Assembly (NCBI GenBank): GCA_903823545.1
Contig: CAIJTL010001412.1
Coordinates: 1 to 7,508, forward strand
Direction: 5' to 3'
DNA length: 7,508 nt
From: an uncultured Planctomycetaceae bacterium
Lineage (GTDB): Bacteria > Planctomycetota > Planctomycetia > Planctomycetales > Planctomycetaceae
A model generated the notes under the pieces. The model saw only the letters and a program-made list of their open reading frames with translations. It did not search any database and had not been told where the DNA came from. The position numbers and the translations under genes were made by a program. Of the stretch, positions 1 through 5,912 are shown one piece after another (the first letter of the stretch is position 1; each line of letters opens with the position of its first letter).

Positions 1-2
1 CA

Positions 3-143
3 ACCGGCGCAGTCTCCACCGACGAACCAGTGATCGATCTGGTCATCGGCCTGCTCGTGGAGGAAGAGTTTCGAGCGAAACAAGATGAAATTGCGAATTG
101 CTATCATCATTACTCCCGACTTAGTAGTGTTGTTAGCGAATAA
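3..143 (+). CDS. Probable C-terminal end of an unidentified protein, cut by the left window edge
   Basis: An open frame enters from the left edge and ends with TAA at 141-143, giving about 46 residues. The translation is balanced and looks helical and acidic (…DLVIGLLVEEEFRAKQDEIAN…, ending SVVSE), unlike the arginine-rich translations typical of shadow frames here. The stop lies 8 bases before the stop of the convergent permease gene, a sensible place for a gene end. I do not recognise the family and suggest no function. A minus-strand frame starting near 110 and open to the same edge also has no stop, so the strand is not settled. An open frame of this length can occur by chance. Confidence 0.4.
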   Translation, partial: TGAVSTDEPVIDLVIGLLVEEEFRAKQDEIANCYHHYSRLSSVVSE

Positions 144-151
144 CGTGAAGG

Positions 152-1846
152 CTACGTAGGCGACTCGGCCCAATGGTGTTTCGGATCGACGGGTCGCACA
201 AGGGAGTTGGCGATGAAGGCGATGACCAACAAACCGGCCATGGCCAGCATCGTGCTGTTGTAGAGCGAACTCGACGGGTCCACGGTCCCGGATGGGGCGA
301 GTGTCATGAGCTTGGAAAGTGTCACCGTTTTCTTGGCGATCAGTGTCGGCAGTTCGGCGAGCGGTGCTCCGAACGTTTTCTCGAACGTGTCAGGATCGAC
401 TTTGCTCGCGATGTCCGTCAGAGCCGCTCGCAGTGAGCGGTCACGGAGGTAAGTAATTGCGAGCGGACCGATGACTCCAGCGGTGCTCCACGCGGTCAGC
501 AAGCGGCCATGTATGCCGCCGACAAACTTGGTGCCGAATAAGTCTGAGAGGTAAGCCGGTATCGCCGCGAAGCCGCCGCCATACATGGTGAAGATCACCA
601 TCGTCACTCCGTAAAAAGCAACGAGCCACGTCACTGATGGATGCTGTCCCTGTTGCGCCGCGATGAATGGGATCGAGGCATACAGGGCGGTTCCGAGTGC
701 GAAAAAGATCGCGTAGGTCCGCTGACGGCCCAAGTAGTCCGACGCGGTCGACCACGCAAATCGCCCCAGCATGTTGAAGACGCTCATCATCAACACGAAG
801 GTGGCTGCGAATTGGCTGGTCACGGTCTCGGGCAACGAGGCTCCGAAGATTTCGCCGATCATCGTCTTTGCCACACCGAGCACTCCGATGCCTGCGGTGA
901 CATTGAAGCAGAGCACGATCCAGAGCAAATAAAACTGCGGTGTCTTGAGAGCCTCATCGATCGCCACGTTGTGAGACGTGATCATGCTCCCCGGCTGCCC
1001 CTCGATTGGAGGAGACCAGCCTTGAGGTTTCCAATCGACTGCAGGAAGACGATACGAGAACGCGGCGATCAAAATCACGACAAAGTATCCCAGCCCCAGC
1101 GTGAAGAACGTTTCTGCGATTCCCGTCCGCCCGGTTCCAACGACATAGACTCCCTCGGGAGCCTTCACCAACAACTGCGACACTTCGCTTTTGCCAATGA
1201 CAACGACTTCGTGACTCTGGCCATTGACTGTCGCGAAGCGGCGACCGGATTCGGTCTTGAGTTCGACTTGGTCGATCGTGCCGAGGTAACTCGGCGGTTG
1301 GTAGTACGCCTTCATCAGCGACTCTTTCAGCGGAGCACCGATGATTGCTCCGCCGCCGAACCCCATGATGGCTAATCCAGTCGCCATACCGCGTCGATCG
1401 GGAAACCATTTGATGAGCGTGCTCACGGGAGAAACGTAACCCAGGCCAAGCCCAATGCCGCCGACAACTCCATAGCCGAGATACAACAGCCACAACTGGT
1501 GAGTCAGAATTCCTAATCCACCGATCAAAAAGCCGCCGCCCCAACAGCACGCCGAAAACGAACCGACGAGCCTCGGACCAACACGTTCCAACCACTTTCC
1601 GGCCACCGCGGCGGACAAGCCGAGAAACACAATGGCGAACGTGAAAACCCAATTCACTTCCGACAACGTCCAATCGTCCGCTGCACTAGCAACGACCCCA
1701 CGCAGTTTCATCAGCGGTGGATTGAAAATGCTCCAGGCGTAGACTGAGCCAATGCAGAGATGAATGGAGACCGAAGCAGGTGGAACTCGCCAACGATTGA
1801 AACCGGGAGCGGCGATGATTCGGTCTTTGGCGAAAATGTTTGGCAT
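152..1846 (-). CDS. MFS permease of the oxalate/formate antiporter (OFA) family
   Basis: Inner-membrane secondary transporter, probably for a small carboxylate; the substrate cannot be read from sequence. I place the start at the ATG at 1846 (564 residues, MPNIFAKDR…). A TTG at 1876 would add ten residues, and neither has a clear Shine-Dalgarno. Twelve membrane segments can be drawn, at roughly 25-45, 64-85, 93-112, 117-140, 154-173, 246-265, 304-323, 344-362, 376-396, 404-428, 446-465 and 531-550. Family marks are GSVYAWSIF in segment 1, the MFS loop motif GKWLERVGPR (83-92), WFPDRRGMATG (147-157), QGWSPP in the central loop (275-280) and GRFAWSTASDYLGR (361-374). At 564 residues it exceeds the usual 400-450. 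The extra length is mostly two extracytoplasmic loops, about 176-245 and 466-530. It follows ubiX on the same strand after 129 bases, so cotranscription is possible but unproven. Confidence 0.88.
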   Translation of the reverse strand: MPNIFAKDRIIAAPGFNRWRVPPASVSIHLCIGSVYAWSIFNPPLMKLRGVVASAADDWTLSEVNWVFTFAIVFLGLSAAVAGKWLERVGPRLVGSFSACCWGGGFLIGGLGILTHQLWLLYLGYGVVGGIGLGLGYVSPVSTLIKWFPDRRGMATGLAIMGFGGGAIIGAPLKESLMKAYYQPPSYLGTIDQVELKTESGRRFATVNGQSHEVVVIGKSEVSQLLVKAPEGVYVVGTGRTGIAETFFTLGLGYFVVILIAAFSYRLPAVDWKPQGWSPPIEGQPGSMITSHNVAIDEALKTPQFYLLWIVLCFNVTAGIGVLGVAKTMIGEIFGASLPETVTSQFAATFVLMMSVFNMLGRFAWSTASDYLGRQRTYAIFFALGTALYASIPFIAAQQGQHPSVTWLVAFYGVTMVIFTMYGGGFAAIPAYLSDLFGTKFVGGIHGRLLTAWSTAGVIGPLAITYLRDRSLRAALTDIASKVDPDTFEKTFGAPLAELPTLIAKKTVTLSKLMTLAPSGTVDPSSSLYNSTMLAMAGLLVIAFIANSLVRPVDPKHHWAESPT

Positions 1847-1975
1847 GTGGCAACCATATACAACGCTGGGCGGCAAGTGGCATTTCGCGAATGGAACTTA
1901 TGGGGAGAATGTGAAGCATGAAAACTGCGGCGACATGACTCTCATCAATTGCATTGTTCCCATGAATCCCATTCT

Positions 1976-2614
1976 TCAATTTGTCCCCCAGCGCTTGAAT
2001 AACTCATGCGGCACGCCCAGTTGATCGCAAATTCGACCGACGACGAAATCGACCAAGTCCTGAATCGTGGTCGGGCCATGATAGAACCCCGGCATCGCGG
2101 GCAGAATGATCGCTCCGACGTCGGCGAGTCGCTTCATGTTTTCAAGCTGAATGCTCCCCAGCGGTGTTTCGCGAGGGACCAGAATCAGCTTGCGTCGCTC
2201 CTTCAGATGCACGTCCGCCGCACGATGAATCAGGTTTGTCGATAGCCCGTTCGCGATACTCGCCAACGTCCCCATCGAGCAGGGGCAGACGACCATCCCC
2301 GCTGTCAAAAACGATCCACTCGCAATGCCAGCTCGGAAATCTTGGTAGTGGTGATAGACCAAGCTGCCGCGAGGTTGTTCGTTGTTGCTAGCACTCTGCT
2401 CGGTGAGCAACTGGCTTAAATCGCAGTTCCGCAAATCGAGCGTGAGCCCCAATTCAAGCTGAAAAACTTGAGTAGCTGAGGGACTGACCGTGACATGAAC
2501 TCGGCGACCCGCTTTGACCAACACCTGCAACAGCCGAGCCGCATAGGCAGCCCCACTTGCTCCCGTGATGGCGACGACGAGATCCAGCGGATTTGGTTCG
2601 AGGCTGTTGGTCAT
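1976..2614 (-). CDS. ubiX: Flavin prenyltransferase UbiX
   Basis: UbiX attaches a dimethylallyl group to reduced FMN to form prenylated FMN, the cofactor of UbiD-type decarboxylases; it is a cytosolic flavoprotein. The 212-residue length is normal for the family. Visible marks are the N-terminal flavin-binding segment ITGASGAAYA (16-25), PCSMGTLASIANG (111-123), RAADV (131-135), PRETPL (147-152) and PAMPGFYHGP (172-181), which cover the conserved blocks of the family. The ATG at 2614 is chosen over an upstream GTG at 2644 because AGAAGGA sits 7 bases before it and the extension (GRRRQKES) is atypical. It lies downstream of ubiE on the same strand across a 123-base gap holding an inverted repeat. 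With ubiE beside it, quinone synthesis is the likely use of the cofactor, but the partner UbiD-like enzyme is not in the window, and prenyl-FMN may also serve other decarboxylases. Confidence 0.95.
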   Translation of the reverse strand: MTNSLEPNPLDLVVAITGASGAAYAARLLQVLVKAGRRVHVTVSPSATQVFQLELGLTLDLRNCDLSQLLTEQSASNNEQPRGSLVYHHYQDFRAGIASGSFLTAGMVVCPCSMGTLASIANGLSTNLIHRAADVHLKERRKLILVPRETPLGSIQLENMKRLADVGAIILPAMPGFYHGPTTIQDLVDFVVGRICDQLGVPHELFKRWGTN

Positions 2615-2621
2615 GATTGAT

Positions 2622-2628
2622 TCCTTCT
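2622..2628 (-). promoter_or_regulatory. Ribosome binding site of ubiX
   Basis: Read on the minus strand, AGAAGGA ends 7 bases before the ATG at 2614. It is one of the clearer Shine-Dalgarno sequences in the window and decides the ubiX start against the GTG at 2644. Confidence 0.7.
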
Positions 2629-2644
2629 GTCGGCGCCTCCCCAC

Positions 2645-2740
2645 TAACCCGAAGCGTCAGCGAGGGCGAGGGCGAACGCTCACCAAAACTCCGAATTCAA
2701 AATCTTCTGGAGCATCCGCCCTCGCTCACGCTTCGGGTTA
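2645..2740. repeat. Palindromic dispersed repeat between ubiE and ubiX, overlapping the ubiE stop
   Basis: Two 23-base arms, 2645-2667 and 2718-2740, are inverted copies of each other with a single mismatch (CGTCAGC in one, CGTGAGC in the other). Both begin, read inward, with TAACCCGAAGCG and end in GAGGGC. The intervening 50 bases carry a short tandem GAGGGC copy and an AT-rich centre. The last three bases (2738-2740) are the TAA stop of ubiE on the minus strand, so the element abuts the end of that gene exactly. An RNA copy would fold into a long hairpin that could protect the ubiE 3' end or limit read-through into ubiX; there is no clear U-run for a classical terminator. From memory, arms of this type are dispersed in planctomycete genomes; that is not checked here. 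Confidence 0.85.
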
Positions 2741-3466
2741 CTGTGCTGACTTCGTTCCGATGTAAAGCGTCGCGATTCCAAATGTCAGTGGCTTGTAAAA
2801 GACTTGCTCAAGACCAGCAGTTCGCATCATGTCGGCAAGTGCTTCCCCTTGTGGAAACTCGCTGACCGACGCGGGTAAGTAGTTGTAGGCCGCTTGCTGA
2901 TTGCGCATCAGCATTTGGCCGATCAGCGGCAGAATGTTGCGGAAGTACCACAGATAGAACGCCCGAAAGAATCGATTCGTCGGTGTCGAAAACTCAAGCA
3001 CAACCACTTTGCCACCGGGCAGACAAACGCGAGTCATTTCACTGAGCCCAACGTCTGTTCGAGTGACGTTTCGCAAGCCGAACGCCACGGAAACGATCTG
3101 AAACTGGTTATCGCCAAAAGGGAGATGTTGTGTGTCCGCTTCGATGAACTGAACTTGTTCTGGGTCTGCGGTTCCTCGCGCGCGAGCCCATTTGGTTCGT
3201 GCGATCGCGAGCATTTCGTGTGTGAAATCGGAGCCGACGACAGGAACTTGCTTGCGACCCGCTCGCCAATACGCCAACGCCAAATCACCCGTCCCGGTGC
3301 AAACATCAAGCACAGGAGCGGCTCCTGTCGGTCGAGTCAGCCGCACGGTTCGCCAGCGCCAGTAATAATCGGTCCCACCTGATAGCAAGTGGTTCATGAA
3401 GTCGTAGCGTGCCGAAATCTCGCCGAACATGCGGCGAATCCGACTCTCCGACTTGTCGACTGTCAT
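2738..3466 (-). CDS. ubiE: Demethylmenaquinone / ubiquinone C-methyltransferase UbiE (MenG)
   Basis: S-adenosylmethionine-dependent methyltransferase that adds the ring methyl group in the last step of menaquinone synthesis (UbiE/MenG/COQ5 family). The 242 residues match the usual length. Seen in order: the family signature YDFMNHLLSGGTDYYWR (21-37), SAM-binding motif I LDVCTGTGDLA (53-63), the acidic residue after strand 2 in VGSDFTHEML (77-86), EADTQHLPF (109-117), VAFGLRNV (127-134), the second signature around LPGGKVVVLEFS (149-160), YNYLPASVSEFPQG (194-207) and the C-terminal GIATLYIGTK (230-239). The ATG at 3466 is supported by AGGAAG ending 7 bases upstream. In a planctomycete the substrate is probably demethylmenaquinone, an inference from the phylum. 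It is the first gene of the ubiE-ubiX-permease group, and its stop codon lies inside an inverted repeat. Confidence 0.95.
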   Translation of the reverse strand: MTVDKSESRIRRMFGEISARYDFMNHLLSGGTDYYWRWRTVRLTRPTGAAPVLDVCTGTGDLALAYWRAGRKQVPVVGSDFTHEMLAIARTKWARARGTADPEQVQFIEADTQHLPFGDNQFQIVSVAFGLRNVTRTDVGLSEMTRVCLPGGKVVVLEFSTPTNRFFRAFYLWYFRNILPLIGQMLMRNQQAAYNYLPASVSEFPQGEALADMMRTAGLEQVFYKPLTFGIATLYIGTKSAQ

Positions 3467-3473
3467 GCTACTG

Positions 3474-3479
3474 CTTCCT
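3474..3479 (-). promoter_or_regulatory. Ribosome binding site of ubiE
   Basis: Read on the minus strand, AGGAAG ends 7 bases before the ATG at 3466, supporting that start. Confidence 0.6.
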
Positions 3480-3742
3480 ATTCTGTTTGCAATTCAGATT
3501 GAATTTGTCTGCTGAATGGTCTGCCGGCGCCAAACCTGCTTTGATCGTCGCTTCGAGCAGACTGCCGTCTCACTCAAACCGCAATCGCCCAAAGAGCTTC
3601 ACCAACGAGATTCACGATTGCCAAATCGACCATTGCGAGAGCACGGGACGATGGCGGTCATTAACCCAAATCGCAAGTGCGGAGCGAATGTGATTGACGA
3701 AGATGGGCCTCTAATTTTGGAGTCACGAGACAAGCAAAGAGG

Positions 3743-3829
3743 AGTTTCCCGCAGAGGCGCAGGGGTCGCGGAGAAAAACACGCTGGGATCACCATCTTCA
3801 TCAAGAATTCTGCGCCTCTGCGGGAAACT
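3743..3829. repeat. Inverted repeat with perfect 20-base arms upstream of the cardiolipin synthase gene
   Basis: The arms at 3743-3762 and 3810-3829 are exact reverse complements (AGTTTCCCGCAGAGGCGCAG at the left) around a 47-base centre. The core GCAGAGGCGCAG belongs to a sequence type I recall as a dispersed intergenic repeat in several bacterial phyla, including planctomycetes and cyanobacteria; that recollection is unchecked. When translated it gives the SRRGA-type strings often seen in spurious predicted proteins. It ends 105 bases before the start of the cls gene, so it lies in or beside that promoter region. No terminal direct duplication of the flanks is visible. It differs in sequence from the repeat at 2645-2740. 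Confidence 0.85.
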
Positions 3830-3934
3830 AACAGTCGTTACTTGTTTGAAATGCGAGTTCGAGTCATTTGCGTTGAATCTACCAGTTTTTGGAGTCGCCC
3901 CGTCGCAGGGGCCCGCCCTTACTTTGGCCAAAAC

Positions 3935-5365
3935 ATGACGAATTTTGATTGGCTCCTCTCAATTCTTGGGTACGGGCTAACGCTGTTGTTACTGCCGGTG
4001 GTGCTGCTGGTTAAAAAGCGACAGCCGGTTTCAAGTGTCGCCTGGATGCTGACGATCGCGTTCATCCCAATTGGCGGAGCGGTTTTGTTTTTGTTGTTTG
4101 GAATCAATCGAGTTCAACGTCGTAAGGAATCTAAGCTCCGTTCGGCGGTCAGGCTGTCGGAACGATGTCAGCAGCGACTTGAGCATGCGAGGCCGCCCAA
4201 CGAGTCCGATCGTCCTGAGACGCGTCGGTTGATGCGTCTGACGCAACGGTTAACCGACACTTGGCCGACCATTGGAAACGAGGTCGAACTACTATCGGAT
4301 ACGAATCGAACCTTGGGATTGATCGAGCAGGCGATCCTCAGCGCTAAGGAGTCGATCCATCTTGAGTATTACATTTGGCAATCAGACAAAACCGGAACTC
4401 GGCTACGCGACGTTTTAATCAAGCGCGCTCGCGAAGGTGTGCGTGTGCGATTTTTGTACGACGGCTTTGGTTCGTTTGGGCTCACCCGACGATTTTTGCG
4501 CCCCATGTCTGATGCGGGAATTCAAATCGCGACATTCTTGCCCGGCCAGACGTTTCGTGAGCGATGGTCAATCAATCTCCGCAATCATCGGAAGATTGTC
4601 GTTGTCGATGGACGGGTTGCTTTCACCGGCGGCATGAACATCGGCGATGAATACATTGGCCGACGTCGCAACATCGGCTTTTGGCGTGATGCTCATCTGC
4701 GAGTTGTTGGCCCTGAAGTCTGGCGTCACCAATTGATCTTTGCCGAAGATTGGTACTTCGCGACCGGCGAAGTCTTACCCGACACCGAGGCATTTCCCGC
4801 ACCGGAAGCAACAGGGACAGTCATCGCTCAAACCGTGAGTGACGGTCCAGAAGAAGATGCTTCGATTTTTCAAGCTCTGATGCTATCAGCCATCAATGAG
4901 GCCGACGAACGCATTTTGCTCGTGACTTCTTACTTTGCCCCGCCATCGGCGATTATCACTGCGTTAGAAAATGCCGCGTTTCGCGGAGTTCGAGTAAGGC
5001 TGTTACTTTCGGGGCGACTGAACCATGCTTTGACGTTGTTCGCCGGACGCTCGGTCTACGAAACGCTACTCAGCGCGGGAGTCGAAATCTGGGAGTACCA
5101 CGGTGGTTTACTTCATTCAAAAACTCTGACGATCGACGGCCATTGGTCGCTGGTCGGATCACCTAACGTGGACTGCCGTAGTTTGTTCTTAAACTTCGAG
5201 GCAGGCATGGTCTTGTATGACGAAAGACTGGCTCAACAACTGGAGCTGCAATTTGAACGCGACTTGCAAGACTCAAATCGAATCTCGCCGGAAGCCTGGG
5301 CGCGTCGTCCGTGGTATCACGTTGTGATGGAAAATTTCTGCCGACTGTTCACGCCAGTTTTATAG
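3935..5365 (+). CDS. cls: Cardiolipin synthase, phospholipase D superfamily with two HKD motifs
   Basis: Membrane enzyme that joins two phosphatidylglycerol molecules, or uses a related phosphatidyl donor, to make cardiolipin. From the ATG at 3935 it is 476 residues, close to the usual ~480 of ClsA-type enzymes; an upstream TTG at 3842 would add 31 residues that look non-coding. Two N-terminal membrane helices (about 7-27 and 35-56) precede a charged linker. The first catalytic motif is NHRKIVVVD (217-225, His218, Lys220, Asp225), followed by GGMNIGDEY. The second is LHSKTLTID (393-401, His394, Lys396, Asp401), followed by GSPNVDCRS. All residues of both motifs are present, so it should be active. 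No clear Shine-Dalgarno precedes it. It heads the plus-strand group with a small membrane protein and an EEP protein. Other phosphatidyl-transfer reactions of the superfamily cannot be excluded. Confidence 0.93.
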   Translation: MTNFDWLLSILGYGLTLLLLPVVLLVKKRQPVSSVAWMLTIAFIPIGGAVLFLLFGINRVQRRKESKLRSAVRLSERCQQRLEHARPPNESDRPETRRLMRLTQRLTDTWPTIGNEVELLSDTNRTLGLIEQAILSAKESIHLEYYIWQSDKTGTRLRDVLIKRAREGVRVRFLYDGFGSFGLTRRFLRPMSDAGIQIATFLPGQTFRERWSINLRNHRKIVVVDGRVAFTGGMNIGDEYIGRRRNIGFWRDAHLRVVGPEVWRHQLIFAEDWYFATGEVLPDTEAFPAPEATGTVIAQTVSDGPEEDASIFQALMLSAINEADERILLVTSYFAPPSAIITALENAAFRGVRVRLLLSGRLNHALTLFAGRSVYETLLSAGVEIWEYHGGLLHSKTLTIDGHWSLVGSPNVDCRSLFLNFEAGMVLYDERLAQQLELQFERDLQDSNRISPEAWARRPWYHVVMENFCRLFTPVL

Positions 5366-5367
5366 AT

Positions 5368-5419
5368 CTTGTTTCAAAACAAGCGCGACGCGCCAGCGAG
5401 TGGTTGCGGCAACGACCAC
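5368..5419 (+). other. Cluster of short palindromes just after the cls stop codon
   Basis: Three dyads follow one another in the 121-base gap between cls and the next gene: CTTGTTT-CA-AAACAAG (5368-5383), GCGCG-A-CGCGC (5383-5393), and GTGGT/ACCAC arms at 5400-5404 and 5415-5419. The first starts two bases after the stop codon. None is followed by a U-run, so this is not a standard intrinsic terminator. It could be an RNA hairpin that stabilises the cls transcript or moderates read-through; that is inference. Confidence 0.35.
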
Positions 5420-5486
5420 CTGCTGGAGCGTCGTGCTGAAAAGACATCGGACAGCTATTGCATCCGCATTCCTCAAAGAACAGATC

Positions 5487-5906
5487 ATGTTAGGCATTCC
5501 GACAAGCTGGATCAGTTGGCTCGCTGCCGTCTCTTTGGCAACGTTCATAATCAGTGCAGTTGCGCTGCCTTGGTTATTGGCTCGATTACCGGAAGACTAT
5601 TTCCAGCAAAGTGAACTCTCTCCGATTGCTCGTTCACCACGGCTTCTGTCGCGAGCTCTCTATTGGACATGGCGAGTGCTAAAGAACTTGCTAGGAGGAG
5701 TGTTGTTACTGGCCGGCCTTGTGATGTTGGTCATTCCGGGTCAGGGAGTGCTGACAATCATGGCGGGGCTTTGGCTGATGGACCTGCCGGGCAAACGCCG
5801 GTGGGAACGATATTTGATTGGTCGCCCGCAAGTGTTAACGTCGATCAACTGGATTCGACAAAAAGCAGGGCGCCCGCCGCTGTTGTTAAACGATCGAACG
5901 AAATGA
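5487..5906 (+). CDS. Small integral membrane protein, PGPGW-like
   Basis: A 139-residue membrane protein of unknown biochemical role. The start is the ATG at 5487; a GTG at 5400 would add 29 residues that cross the palindrome cluster and do not look like protein. Hydrophobic segments lie at about 8-32, 66-84 and 86-100. Between the second and third is IPGQG (83-87), followed by LTIMAGLWLMDLPGKRRWERYL, a layout that resembles the PGPGW family of putative membrane proteins (a proline-glycine turn between two helices, then a basic cytoplasmic stretch), with PGQG in place of PGPG. The C-terminal 40 residues are basic and probably cytoplasmic. It sits between cls and an EEP gene, with only 6 bases to the latter, which suggests translation from the same message and a membrane-envelope role. 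The family match is by pattern only. Confidence 0.75.
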   Translation: MLGIPTSWISWLAAVSLATFIISAVALPWLLARLPEDYFQQSELSPIARSPRLLSRALYWTWRVLKNLLGGVLLLAGLVMLVIPGQGVLTIMAGLWLMDLPGKRRWERYLIGRPQVLTSINWIRQKAGRPPLLLNDRTK

Positions 5907-5912
5907 TTTGCT

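Larger units (their letters stand above)
3467..3934. other. Gene-poor region between the divergent ubiE and cardiolipin synthase genes
   Basis: These 468 bases separate the two divergent starts and should hold both promoters. I find no convincing -35/-10 pair on either strand. Several frames stay open here for up to about 140 codons, but their translations are rich in arginine, serine and cysteine, resemble no family and partly cross the inverted repeat at 3743-3829; I do not call them genes. A 15-base dyad, AATTCA-GAT-TGAATT (3491-3505), lies 24 bases before the ubiE start and could be an operator, though arms this short arise by chance. Confidence 0.55.

Noticed and set aside
641..1375. A 244-codon plus-strand open frame opposite the permease gene
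   Set aside because: It is antisense to a well-supported membrane transporter, and its composition (many His, Arg, Asp and Glu, no hydrophobic core) is that of a shadow frame.
954..1673. A 239-codon minus-strand frame inside the permease gene
   Set aside because: It is in a different frame of the same strand and very arginine- and serine-rich; the permease frame has twelve membrane segments and family motifs.
2565..2865. Short plus-strand frames encoding strings such as NPKRQRGRGR and LTRSVSEGEGE
   Set aside because: They are translations of the inverted repeat at 2645-2740 in two frames, not genes. Such strings appear wherever this repeat is translated.
3491..3505. Dyad AATTCA-GAT-TGAATT upstream of ubiE as a regulator binding site
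   Set aside because: Six-base arms in AT-rich sequence are expected by chance, and nothing else supports an operator. It is mentioned within the intergenic entry only.
3599..3931. A 110-codon minus-strand open frame in the same region
   Set aside because: It also runs through the inverted repeat, has a low-hydrophobicity arginine-rich translation and no family resemblance.
3842..3934. N-terminal extension of the cardiolipin synthase from a TTG at 3842
   Set aside because: The 31 added residues have no family counterpart, and the first membrane helix begins properly just after the ATG at 3935.
3516..3938. A 140-codon plus-strand open frame upstream of cls
   Set aside because: It overlaps the inverted repeat at 3743-3829, its translation is rich in Arg, Ser and Cys with no recognisable domain, and it overlaps the cls start. 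It looks like chance opening of a gene-poor region.
5400..5486. N-terminal extension of the small membrane protein from a GTG at 5400
   Set aside because: The extension crosses the palindrome cluster and lacks a ribosome binding site. The ATG at 5487 puts the first hydrophobic segment near the N-terminus.
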